A stretch of 64,000 nucleotides of DNA from Chryseobacterium sp. MEBOG06 (GTDB lineage: Bacteria > Bacteroidota > Bacteroidia > Flavobacteriales > Weeksellaceae), in assembly GCF_021869765.1 (NCBI RefSeq), contig NZ_CP084580.1, positions 4,092,001 to 4,156,000 of the forward strand. The letters run 5' to 3'. The notes beneath the pieces are model-generated. The model made no database searches. It worked only from the letters and a program-made list of their open reading frames with translations, and was not told the origin of the DNA. Below, piece by piece: positions 9,001 to 16,582 of this stretch. Position numbers and translations under genes: made by a program. Position 1 is the stretch's first letter. Each line of letters opens with the position of its first letter.

Positions 9001-9211
9001 ACGGTCCTCCAGGCTGAAGATTGTCTAAACTGAACTGTCCTTTTGTGTTGCTTTTTGTTTCAAAAGTACTGTTGGTAGGAATGTGCACTACCTTCACCGT
9101 AACTTCGGAAGAAGTTCCTTTTAGCCGTCCAAAAATTTTTGAACTGGTTTCCTGTGAAAATGCAAAGCCAAACGATAATAAAGCAAAGGCACAGATTATT
9201 TTATTCTTCAT
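6026..9211 (-). CDS. TonB-dependent receptor, Oar-like with carboxypeptidase-like N-terminal domain
   Basis: Predicted outer-membrane receptor of the Oar/OmpA-related TonB family; the ligand is unknown. The 1061-residue precursor has a signal peptide (cleavage after FAFSQ at about 20). A carboxypeptidase-regulatory-like beta sandwich spans about 25-105. A plug domain spans about 115-235 with NVTIDGSINNDAIGF. The rest is a long beta barrel ending in LGVRYNF, with a terminal aromatic residue as outer-membrane barrels require. No SusD-like partner is adjacent, so a SusCD glycan system is unlikely. A TAnnTTTG promoter box lies 29 nt upstream and a terminator follows. It is monocistronic. Confidence 0.93.
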   Translation of the reverse strand: MKNKIICAFALLSFGFAFSQETSSKIFGRLKGTSSEVTVKVVHIPTNSTFETKSNTKGQFSLDNLQPGGPYSIEISDGSRVIYSNPGIQLSLGNNDLPVVDVTGNEKTIDEVKITSKKTSVKYGVGISQAQISGLPNINRGIQDVTKLVPQSANNSFNGTNFRYNNVTIDGSINNDAIGFSPSLGGQTGTSGMPGSSTRSNSISLDAIQDVQVYIAPYDVKLGNFLGGSINAVTRSGSNDVTGSIYAYGRNAAITGNNRIGDNSKMPKAFEDVIYGGRIGLPVVKDKVFLFSNLEYTKRRDPVFYNANDPNALVNDAVAGQISDFVRNKYGFNTGSFDGYNNFSESAKLFNKLDWKINDKHSLSIKNNTVFSQASNLERDGANFRFASMDFVQKNTASTTTLELKSRFNDRWNNNLVLGYSSIHDYRDPTSGNAMFPQVEIAYNGGTILLGNDREATVFNMKQKTFEITDNLTYKTGNHTFLLGTHNELYNIDYGFVNALNGRISYKSLNDFYNGNPSRIRGTYPFNGEGREALFDNPYAQYKVNLLSLYFQDEINWGRVRLSPGVRVDYTDLPNKPQLSPLVNSSPQDPNYGNTYTYTPLSQLTNNYLNKPTFSPRLGFTYDITEDRSMVLRGGSGIFVGRIPFAWLGYAYYNDGVGFGSYDYNAPTTAQLAANGDPLMSSNFPKWQNSSKVQVDLIDNNFKMPRVWRSSLAFDYTKSGYKLTLEGIYTKVLYDLKFQQVNKTDNVTYYSYDVNHEMPIYTTNINSNFSNAYLLSNTKEGYRYNLTAQLSKSYNFGFNFFVAYTYGDAKDITNGIRNSMESNWQMNQSLTPNDPKLTTSNFAIKNRIVANLGYGFNVSKLNRLSANVYFNAQSGNPFSWGFINSTIANTGQAAGLAYIFKDAAEAAKYIVPIKDGSGNVLVTAQQQIADYESFVNNNDYLKSRRGKFTERNGDVTPWNIQADIKIMDEIRLSEKSKNSIQISLSIINFTNLLNKDWGKVYFVPNTFNSTASVGLTKVGNVASGQPAAGDPTYNFKTPGLPYTIDQFASRFQAQLGVRYNF

Positions 9212-9239
9212 GATTTTTTTTATTGTTACAATTCTGATG

Positions 9240-9247
9240 CAAAATTA
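9240..9247 (-). promoter_or_regulatory. Promoter -7 box of the TonB receptor gene
   Basis: TAATTTTG on the minus strand matches the Bacteroidota -7 consensus TAnnTTTG, 29 nt before the start codon at 9211. I see no clear -33 TTTG. Confidence 0.6.
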
Positions 9248-9503
9248 GACGTCATCCACATCAAGTATGGTAACATAGAATTAACATTATATAACAGAAT
9301 GTTTAACATTTCCTTAAAAAAAACTTAATCAACATATCATAAATGAGTGAATACCTGAACCATTTTTCCTGATTTGACAAGGATAAAAATGAATAATTTC
9401 AGTATTATCCCAGTCATCTTTTACATCCTTTCAACAAATGACTTCTTTAAAAACAGGATAGCCATTGGTAAATAAATACTGCAGTACTTATCCATTTGGA
9501 CCT

Positions 9504-9530
9504 AAAAAAACCGCAGGAAATCCTGCGGTT
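9504..9530 (-). terminator. Rho-independent terminator of giant repeat protein operon 1
   Basis: Stem CCGCAGGA / TCCTGCGG with a 2-nt loop; on the minus strand it runs into seven T. It ends the 13909-9587 unit. The rest of the 375-nt gap 9212-9586 holds the TonB receptor promoter and nothing else I can support. Confidence 0.9.
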
Positions 9531-9586
9531 CATTGTAATCATTTTTATTTTTTTTGATAAAGTCACATTTGACCAGAAAATAAGTC

Positions 9587-12500
9587 CTAATAATTCCTGA
9601 TCGGTAAACCGGGATTAATCATACTCGGAACAAAGCTTTTCACCATGATACTTTCTTCCACCACACAATAATCCGGTGATCCCGGAGCTGAATACTCTAC
9701 CTTGATATGATAGGTTCCATATCCGAAACTTCTCATATCTAAAGTAGATCCTGTGGCAATGGTTCCCGTGTGTGCAGGATCATTGATTTTTGACCATTTG
9801 TAGGTCGTGTAAGGATTTCCGTAGAACCCTGCTGAGCTCAGTGTATAAGAATCAGGATCGTTATTTTTAAATTTTGCATGGCTCCAATCCTGGCCGGCAA
9901 ATCCTGAAAAAGCGCTTGGATCATAGGGATCAAATGTCATATTGAAGTTATTTTCCACATTGGTAGATTTACTTCCAAAATTGAGAGTTTCCCCTGAGGC
10001 ATTGATATCTTTTACATTTGCAAAATCAAAACCAGTAGAACCTCCCATTACATTAAGATTAGCTTTTGTCCCGGGTACAGAGCTTTTCAGAAACAAGATG
10101 AAACAAGAATTCCCGCTGGCATATAACTTATCCGTTACCGTCTGTGTATTACCAGCATCTAGAATATACGTTTTTCCTGCCGTTAAGATCAATTCTTTGA
10201 TCTGGTTGTCTTTAATAAAACTTCCATTTCCTTTAAATTCTACACGATTATAATATACTTTGGCGGTGGCCTGGCTGTAAGCATAACCTAAACTTCCATC
10301 CGTTCCCTCAAAACTTACGTTGTAATACGTCTGGCCCGGAAAAGGCAGGAGCCTGGAAGAAGAAAATAAAAAGTGAATATGAGAAGTCCCTGAGTTCAAT
10401 GTTAATAAAGAAGATGAGGCAGAAAAAGACTGAAATGACAGATAAAAATCTGAACTTCCCATATTGAGGGTTCTCGGCTGGGTTCCGGAATCTCCGATAT
10501 ATCGTCCCAAACTCACCTGATGGTTATTTGTGTTCCAGGTTCCTGCAAGATGATACAGCACGTCTGACCCGGAAAAATCATCGAGTAAACTGATGGTATT
10601 TTCTTCCTCAAAATAAATCTGGGACCCTGTTGAGACCCCATTACTTCTCAGGGTTTTAGGAGTGTTCGTATTACGATAATACACAGAACCTATTTCCAGT
10701 CTCATCCCGGACTGCCATTCGGACGAACCGTAAATATTAAGTTCTGTACCAGATCCTGATAAAACAGGAGCTGCTGTATTTCCTGAAAATACGATATTAT
10801 GGCAATATGATCCTGAAGACAGAATAATTAATTTAGCAGATTCTGTAAAACCGGAATTAGCATCAAAAAAGACATTATCCGTAGGACCCGGTACACAAGA
10901 TCCCCCTGTGCCCCCGCTGGTCTGAGCCCAATGCATGGTATCATTCCAATTGCCTCCACCACCTACCCAATATAAATTCTGAGCAGCCGATACCGGAAAT
11001 GTCCAGCCTGTATTATTTCCATTATCCATAGATCCCACAGCTGTAAATACAGCTCCGCCAGATGCCTGAATATCCCTTAGCAATGCCCTTGAAACATCTA
11101 TTGATACTCCTGACAATGCCACGATTTTCGCCTGTGTACCATTGATTGATGAATTGATGGTGACCCAATCTCCACATCCCTGAGAATGAGCACGGAATAA
11201 TGAAGTCACCGTCTGTGTGGAAGAAGAAGCTAACGTGTATGTTTTTCCTTCTGTAAAAATAAGTTCTCTGATCTGGTTGTCACCTTTAATTTCTCCATTG
11301 TACTTAAACTCTACGCGGTTATAATAAACTTTAGACCTCTGATTGTAGCCAAATCTTGCAGGTACTGTTCCGCTATATTCAAAATTTACATTATAATAAA
11401 CCTGGCCTGCATAAGGCTTCAGCATAGAAACCTGTCCCAGAAAATGAATAACGGAGGTTCCGGAATTCAAAGTTAACAGTGGAGAATCTGCTGAGAAATC
11501 CCCTTCTTTAATATAAAAGTCTGAACTTCCCATGCTAAGTGTTCTGGGCTTTGATCCCTCATCTCCTTTATAGCTTTCCAGGGTTACTTTATATCCGTTT
11601 GTATTCCATACTCCTGCCTGATGATACAGGGTACTGGAAACCGAAAAGTCATCGAGTAAACTGATGGTATTTTCTTCCTCAAAGTAGACTTCTGTCCCTA
11701 CTGAAACTCCATTACTTTTGATCGTCCTGATCTTGTTATTATTACGGTAATAGATGTAGCGGATATCTACTTTCATTCCTGCCTGCCATTCAGAAGAACC
11801 AAAAATATTAAGTTCAGTTTCCGGTCCGTATAAAGTAGGAGCTACCACACTTCCGGAAACTTTAATATGGTGACAGTACGATGCAGAGGTCAGGGTAACG
11901 ATTTTAGAGGTTGTTGTAAAACCAGAGTTGGCATCAAAAAAGACATTATCAGAAGGACCTGGTACACAGTATCCTCCTGTACCTCCACTGGTCTGGGCCC
12001 AGTGCGTTTTATCATTCCAGTTTCCACTGCCTCCAACCCAGTACAGATCCTGACCAGCAGTAGCAGGAAAAGTCCAGCCGGTATTATTCCCATTATCATT
12101 GGAACCTGCAGCTGCAAATACGGCCCCTCCCGAAGTCTGAATATCTTTTATAATAGCCCTTGAAACATCAATAGAAACACCGGATGCCGCGATCAGTTTT
12201 GCCTGTATTCCAGGTATTGAAGAGTTGATGGTAATCCAGCCTCCACAATTCGGAGAGTGGGCAGCCAATGATGAAGTGATAGTCTGAGTATATCCGTTTT
12301 GTAGACTGTATATTTTTCCTTCTGTAAAAATAAGTTCTTTAATCTCGTTATTTTTAAGCAGTTTTCCATTTCCCTTAAACTCCACACGGTTAAAATAGAC
12401 CTTACCCACAGTTTGGTTATAATGATCATATCCCAAGATTCCATCAGGTCCTTCAAAACTTATATTATAATAGGTTTGCCCCGCAAAGGGGAACAACGTA

Positions 12501-13213
12501 GAAGAATATCCTGAAAAATGGATGTGAGAGGTACCTGAATTCAACGTTAAAAATGATTTATTGGCAGAAAATGAATCTCTGATATAAAATTCTGAACTTC
12601 CCATATTGATCGTTCTAGGTTTTGTTCCATCATTTCCAACATACTTTCCCAAGCTCACCTTATGATCATTGGTATTCAATATTCCTGCGTTATGGACAAG
12701 AGTTTCAGAAGTAGAAAAATCATCCAGAAAACTTATAGAAGTTTCCTCTTCAAATAAGATATTGGAAACTCTCATGATGGCTCCATTGCTTTTAATCGTT
12801 TTAGGGGTATTGGTATTCCTGTAATAAAAAGAAGATACATTCACTATCATCCCGAGCTGCCACTCAGAAGAACCATAAATATTAAGTCCTTTTTGGTAAT
12901 CACTATTTACATTGGGTGCAACCGTACTTCCGGAAAAAGTGATATTGCGACAGTTGGCTATCACATTCACGGAAACCGTTTTATTGGCTGCTGTAAATCC
13001 TGAATTGGCATCAAAGAAAACATCATCCATGGGTCCTGGTACTACGGAAGGGATGGAGGTTCCTCCGGATGTGGTTCTCCAGTGGCCGATATCACTCCAG
13101 TTTCCACTTCCGCCTACCCAATAATAGTTGGCCGCAAATCCTTTTACCGAAAACAAAAAGAATATTATGAAGAGGAATATATATTTGAATTTGTGTTTTT
13201 GTATTGTCATCAT
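9587..13213 (-). CDS. Giant secreted repeat protein 1 (three YWVGGSGNW units)
   Basis: A 1208-residue exported protein, probably on the cell surface. A signal peptide (residues 1-28, ending KGFAA) leads into three tandem units opening near 30, 390 and 747 with NYYWVGGSGNWSD or LYWVGGxGNWND. Each unit has a conserved order: VPGPxDxVFFDANSGFT, LNIYGSSEWQxGM, YYRNxNTPKT, EExxSISLLDDFS, LNSGTSxIHF, and xGNNTGWTFP at its end. These strand-rich repeats suggest a beta-helix or beta-sandwich adhesin; this is inference. A final segment of about 110 residues is PKD/Ig-like and the protein ends SMINPGLPIRNY, a tail shared with two paralogues. It is co-transcribed with the small exported protein 81 nt upstream. 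Function unknown. Confidence 0.9.
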   Translation of the reverse strand: MMTIQKHKFKYIFLFIIFFLFSVKGFAANYYWVGGSGNWSDIGHWRTTSGGTSIPSVVPGPMDDVFFDANSGFTAANKTVSVNVIANCRNITFSGSTVAPNVNSDYQKGLNIYGSSEWQLGMIVNVSSFYYRNTNTPKTIKSNGAIMRVSNILFEEETSISFLDDFSTSETLVHNAGILNTNDHKVSLGKYVGNDGTKPRTINMGSSEFYIRDSFSANKSFLTLNSGTSHIHFSGYSSTLFPFAGQTYYNISFEGPDGILGYDHYNQTVGKVYFNRVEFKGNGKLLKNNEIKELIFTEGKIYSLQNGYTQTITSSLAAHSPNCGGWITINSSIPGIQAKLIAASGVSIDVSRAIIKDIQTSGGAVFAAAGSNDNGNNTGWTFPATAGQDLYWVGGSGNWNDKTHWAQTSGGTGGYCVPGPSDNVFFDANSGFTTTSKIVTLTSASYCHHIKVSGSVVAPTLYGPETELNIFGSSEWQAGMKVDIRYIYYRNNNKIRTIKSNGVSVGTEVYFEEENTISLLDDFSVSSTLYHQAGVWNTNGYKVTLESYKGDEGSKPRTLSMGSSDFYIKEGDFSADSPLLTLNSGTSVIHFLGQVSMLKPYAGQVYYNVNFEYSGTVPARFGYNQRSKVYYNRVEFKYNGEIKGDNQIRELIFTEGKTYTLASSSTQTVTSLFRAHSQGCGDWVTINSSINGTQAKIVALSGVSIDVSRALLRDIQASGGAVFTAVGSMDNGNNTGWTFPVSAAQNLYWVGGGGNWNDTMHWAQTSGGTGGSCVPGPTDNVFFDANSGFTESAKLIILSSGSYCHNIVFSGNTAAPVLSGSGTELNIYGSSEWQSGMRLEIGSVYYRNTNTPKTLRSNGVSTGSQIYFEEENTISLLDDFSGSDVLYHLAGTWNTNNHQVSLGRYIGDSGTQPRTLNMGSSDFYLSFQSFSASSSLLTLNSGTSHIHFLFSSSRLLPFPGQTYYNVSFEGTDGSLGYAYSQATAKVYYNRVEFKGNGSFIKDNQIKELILTAGKTYILDAGNTQTVTDKLYASGNSCFILFLKSSVPGTKANLNVMGGSTGFDFANVKDINASGETLNFGSKSTNVENNFNMTFDPYDPSAFSGFAGQDWSHAKFKNNDPDSYTLSSAGFYGNPYTTYKWSKINDPAHTGTIATGSTLDMRSFGYGTYHIKVEYSAPGSPDYCVVEESIMVKSFVPSMINPGLPIRNY

Positions 13214-13294
13214 TTCTAATTTTTGGATAAAAGCTTAGGCTTCGATAATCCTATTCAATTAATTATGGATTAAATGTCTTTTTTCCTCCGGTTT

Positions 13295-13909
13295 TTATTT
13301 GACCAGAAAAACAACATTCATATACGTGGGTTTACTGGTATCTGCGGTACTTAAGACGTCATAGGTCAGTTTTCCGGCAGCATCTATTCTTACATTGCTG
13401 AAGATGGTATCGTCAAACCAGGTTACATAATATTCCATTTCATCCACGGCATAGACCGGAATACTGCCAGGTGATCCTGTACTGCTTGCCATAGGGGTGG
13501 CAAATTGTCCCGTATAATTAGCATACAGATCAACAGATCCTGAAGCCACGGAAGTATCAATAGGCAGGGAAGGAGAATAGAAAAACCTCGGGGCATTGAT
13601 CAGGACAGGTTCCCATTTGTCGGTGGCATCTTTCCAGTACCAATAGCCTATTCCTGTAATATCTTTGGTGGCTGCTGTAGAAGCAGAGGTACTGTATACC
13701 AGTGTTCCGGATTTTAATCCTGTGATATCCATCGCTTCAATATCGTTTCCGGACAGCTGTGGAAATGCGATCCCTGCTTTACCTCCGGAAACATATCCTG
13801 ACTGCAGCGTTACATCTAAAGTGGCCTGTGGATTGGGTGTATTAACTCCAACCTGCGCAAGGCTAAATCCTGAGATCAGTAGTACAAGAGAAATAATTGT
13901 TTTTTTCAT
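13295..13909 (-). CDS. Small exported partner protein 1
   Basis: A 204-residue secreted protein of unknown function, first gene of the unit that ends with giant protein 1. The signal peptide is cleaved after GFSLAQ. It is followed by VGVNTPNPQATLDV, a motif seen at the mature start of many Bacteroidota exported proteins, often phage-tail-like or structural in style. The remainder contains GYWYWKDATDKWEPV and ends TYMNVVFLVK. It is about three-quarters identical by eye to the partner at 23116-23739, which also precedes a giant repeat protein. The constant pairing suggests that the two products act or are exported together. The module promoter lies 91 nt upstream. Confidence 0.9.
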   Translation of the reverse strand: MKKTIISLVLLISGFSLAQVGVNTPNPQATLDVTLQSGYVSGGKAGIAFPQLSGNDIEAMDITGLKSGTLVYSTSASTAATKDITGIGYWYWKDATDKWEPVLINAPRFFYSPSLPIDTSVASGSVDLYANYTGQFATPMASSTGSPGSIPVYAVDEMEYYVTWFDDTIFSNVRIDAAGKLTYDVLSTADTSKPTYMNVVFLVK

Positions 13910-13999
13910 TAGTTTAGAATTTTAACGGAATAAACAAAATCAATATCATCAATTATGTGTTTATTTTTCAGATAATGATTGACTCGTTTTAAGGGACCG

Positions 14000-14067
14000 C
14001 AAAACTAATTTGAAATAGTGAACTATCCAAGAGAAAGGCTGTCATTATTCGCGAATAATGACAGCCT
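14000..14067 (-). promoter_or_regulatory. Operator-promoter module 1 (drives partner 1 and giant protein 1)
   Basis: A perfect 32-bp palindrome at 14036-14067 (half-site AGGCTGTCATTATTCG) is followed on the minus strand by 5 nt, CTTG, 20 nt, then TAGTTTTG (14000-14007), a perfect TAnnTTTG -7 box. The start codon is 91 nt further on. The palindrome could also form a hairpin. The remaining space up to 14358 is AT-rich and I see no gene in it. Confidence 0.75.
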
Positions 14068-14358
14068 CTAATACAATTTAAAACACTGACAAACAATTCA
14101 ATAAACCAAATAAAATCAATTTTAAACTAAAATCAAAAAAGAACATAAATCCCTAATATTTTTTGTTTTTTTTACTAATTTTCTTAAAAAACTTCAAAAT
14201 TTTTTTTTAGTTGATTCACTATGAGCTTCCGCTTTTCAGAAATCTGCCATGGCTGAAATTTTTGGTTTTTGCTGTTCTCTACTTTTTCTTTTCCATGAAT
14301 ATGAAATCAGAAAAATGGTGATGAATTTGAATTTGAAGATCACCCAATTTCATCTTAC

Positions 14359-14871
14359 TTATGGTATGAATTTTAAAAAGTCACTGTAAATTTTAGAAAT
14401 ATTCTCATGGTGGTCTTTTTTGTAAGCCAGCATCAGTTTATTAAGAAACTCCGGACAATCCATATCAACCAGCAACTCTGCCAGTCTTCTGTACACTTTT
14501 TCGTCTTTTCTGATCAGGTATCTGTTCAGCAATCTATCCAATGCCTCTTTTATGAGTTCTCTGCTAACCAAAAAATGGGATGAATACCTTATCAATACAG
14601 ATCTTGCTATATCCCTGTTCTCCCTATTCCCATCGACGGCAATATCTATAATATCCGGAACGATCCTGATGAGCTCAGTGTCCTCCAGCCCTACTTCATC
14701 ATTTTTTAAAAACCGAAGGGCGGTGGCCTGTTCGGATAATGTTCCTAAGGCCAACAGGATGATGACCATGAAATCATCCCCCCTGCTGATATTGTATCTG
14801 CTGACCAAAAGAGATTCTTCAGCTTCTCTTAGGGCATACCATTCATCACTTAATATGTTCGGTGTATTCAT
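14359..14871 (-). CDS. Unknown soluble helical protein, module-driven
   Basis: I do not recognise this gene. It encodes 170 residues from the start at 14871 (MNTPNILSDEWYALREAEE). A 14-codon upstream extension to 14913 is possible, but the nearer start gives an 80-nt distance to the -7 box, close to the 88-94 nt seen in sister modules. The protein has no signal peptide or membrane segment. It looks all-helical with HEAT-like pairs, for example IARSVLIRYSSHFLVSRELI and YRRLAELLVDMDCPEFLNKL. It shares the operator-promoter module with the giant secreted proteins, which suggests a cytoplasmic role in the same programme. That link is inference. Confidence 0.65.
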   Translation of the reverse strand: MNTPNILSDEWYALREAEESLLVSRYNISRGDDFMVIILLALGTLSEQATALRFLKNDEVGLEDTELIRIVPDIIDIAVDGNRENRDIARSVLIRYSSHFLVSRELIKEALDRLLNRYLIRKDEKVYRRLAELLVDMDCPEFLNKLMLAYKKDHHENISKIYSDFLKFIP

Positions 14872-14950
14872 ATTTTTTTTCTTTTGTTGTTTAGGGCATG
14901 GATTGTTAGTCATGAGCCATCTTATATTTACCTTTATCTGTAACTGCCTG

Positions 14951-15018
14951 CGAAACTAACCCACCTCCAACAAACTCACAATACAATAGCTGTCACTATT
15001 CGGGAATAATGACAGCCT
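14951..15018 (-). promoter_or_regulatory. Operator-promoter module 2
   Basis: Near-perfect inverted repeat at 14987-15018 (TGTCACTATTCG on one side, AATAATGACAGCCT on the other), then on the minus strand 5 nt, ATTG, 20 nt and TAGTTTCG (14951-14958), one mismatch from TAnnTTTG. It serves the unknown gene starting at 14871. Between 15019 and 15323 I see no gene I can support. Confidence 0.65.
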
Positions 15019-15323
15019 TTTCTACAGAATCATGGTTCATAAAAGCACGAAGAATCATCAAAAAATGCCATGAACATCGCTCCAGGCCATTCTGAAGCCC
15101 CTCGAGGTAGAAGGACTTCGGAGGGGGTAACGGGATTTTTCAGCAGGAGTAAGGGCATAAAAAAAGCTGGTCCCCCGGAAGGAAGCAGCTGTATGTTCTA
15201 TTATAGCCTGTTGTACAGATCTATTTTCTGAGAATCCTCTTTGTTTTCTTAAATATAGAGAAAATTCTTTGTATAGGAACACTTAGAAAAACACCAATTT
15301 AAAAATATTCCATCATTCTAAGT

Positions 15324-15716
15324 CTAATAAAATTCAACCGTACATTGTACCAGCAAATAAGTTCGGCTATCTGAAAGAATAATTTCATCTTTTACAATTT
15401 TTCCAGTTAGCAAGCCTAGCTGTTTCGCCCCCTGCTCGATCTGCTTTCTCCACCCCTCCCTATCGCCGTGATAGGACAGCGCATGTAAAAGTTCTCCGGA
15501 CGGAAGCCAAAGCCTGCAATTTTCTGTGAAGGCGCCTCCTTCTTTGGGAATGGGCGGATCTATCTGCTCCGTCAGCCTTTCAAATAAACCTTTCTCTTGC
15601 AGCAAATCATTTTTACTCAGGAAGCCATCATTTCCATCATCTGAAACATATCGAAACTCTTTCCACTCAAAAGGAGTCATGCCAGGAATTTTTCTTTTGT
15701 TACTATTCATCATCAA
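15324..15716 (-). CDS. Unknown small protein, module-driven
   Basis: I do not recognise this 130-residue protein. It opens with three methionines (MMMNSNKRKIPGMTPFEWKE), so the start may be up to two codons later. It is mixed alpha/beta, without signal peptide, membrane segment or cysteine cluster beyond two scattered Cys. FRYVSDDGNDGFLSKNDL and a central segment with LWLPSGELLHALSYHG are the only striking parts. It ends LLVQCTVEFY. The third operator-promoter module lies 138 nt upstream, tying it to the giant-protein units on either side. The assignment as a gene rests on length, base composition and the promoter. Confidence 0.6.
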   Translation of the reverse strand: MMMNSNKRKIPGMTPFEWKEFRYVSDDGNDGFLSKNDLLQEKGLFERLTEQIDPPIPKEGGAFTENCRLWLPSGELLHALSYHGDREGWRKQIEQGAKQLGLLTGKIVKDEIILSDSRTYLLVQCTVEFY

Positions 15717-15853
15717 TTATTTTAAAACCTGAACCAGATCTTTCTAATTCGGTATATTTTAATAATCGTGGTTATGTAGTTTTTCTCGAGCACTTGTCAT
15801 CTGCACCATAGGGTTCGTAAGTATCTTTGATCAAGTTTTTTTTTGCTTAGTGG

Positions 15854-15919
15854 CAAATCTAGCCCGCCAAAAAAAAACTCACAATAAAAAGGCTGTCACT
15901 ATTCGGAATGTAGACACCT
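15854..15919 (-). promoter_or_regulatory. Operator-promoter module 3 (one half-site degenerate)
   Basis: Half-site AGGCTGTCACTATTCG at 15890-15905 with a degraded second half (ending GTAGACACCT, to 15919). On the minus strand it is followed by 5 T, ATTG, exactly 20 nt and TAGATTTG (15854-15861), a perfect TAnnTTTG. The intact half is the one next to the promoter. Confidence 0.65.
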
Positions 15920-15976
15920 GTTTTCTATCTGTGGCAAAAAAGAGAAATATGATGATGAATAAATTTAAGTTAGGAA

Positions 15977-16215
15977 ACAGAAAACCTCTTAAAAATAGTA
16001 TTGATTAAATCAATCTAAATCCATTGATTTTATTTAAAACATCACCAAAATTGAATGTTTTTATTAAAAATATAATTCAAATTAAATTTAAAAGCATCAT
16101 ACTGCATAGACTTTGATATAAAGCACAAACTGTTATTACAGGCATAATAAAAAAGATTCCCATGAAAAATCAATATTATATACACCCCTGTATAAAATGT
16201 TCATTTTCGCAACAA
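15977..16215 (+). repeat. Imperfect direct repeat, copy A (promoter-like upstream region without gene)
   Basis: About 240 nt that resemble 16335-16570 with a shift of about 355 nt. Shared landmarks are AGTATTGATT, TTTCACCAAAT/CATCACCAAAAT, TTGATATAAAGC and a TATAAAATGTTCATTTT-like end. Copy B leads into the solute-binding gene. Copy A leads only into a 12-codon frame, as if its gene had been lost. Confidence 0.55.
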
Positions 16216-16334
16216 TGAAAATCAACAATCTTAATATATCACTATATTAAGATATATATATACTCAAAAAATCCAGACCTGCCTGCCCGTTAAATTTGCT
16301 TATTACAAAAAATAGGAGGAAGAAAGCCAGCAGA

Positions 16335-16570
16335 CCGAAACCTTCTACAAGCAGTATTGATTTAAACAACTCAATCCGCTTGTTTAATTAAAATATTTCA
16401 CCAAATACAGATATTTAGTTAACAATTTAATTTTAATCGATTTTATAGGCATTTTACTATATGAGCTATTGATATAAAGCATAAACTATTATCGTATGCA
16501 TAACAGAAAAGCCATACATTGAGAAAGCAATATTTTATACATGCAGTATAAAGTATTCATTTTACTAACA
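16335..16570 (+). repeat. Imperfect direct repeat, copy B (5' region of the solute-binding gene)
   Basis: Second copy of the repeat that begins at 15977; it ends 12 nt before the chosen start codon at 16583. The most conserved part is TTGATATAAAGC with about 100 nt following it. No TAnnTTTG box is obvious, so the promoter may be of another type. Confidence 0.55.
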
Positions 16571-16582
16571 AAAACATTTATT

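Noticed and set aside
14249..14389. 46-codon plus-strand frame after palindrome 1
   Set aside because: Overlaps the 3' end of the opposite gene, has no promoter box, and its aromatic-rich composition is that expected from AT-rich DNA.
15058..15282. 74-codon minus-strand frame after the 15324 gene
   Set aside because: No recognisable protein features, an odd residue mix (Ser/Arg/Pro-rich end) and no promoter. The DNA may be a repeated non-coding element; I cannot support a gene.
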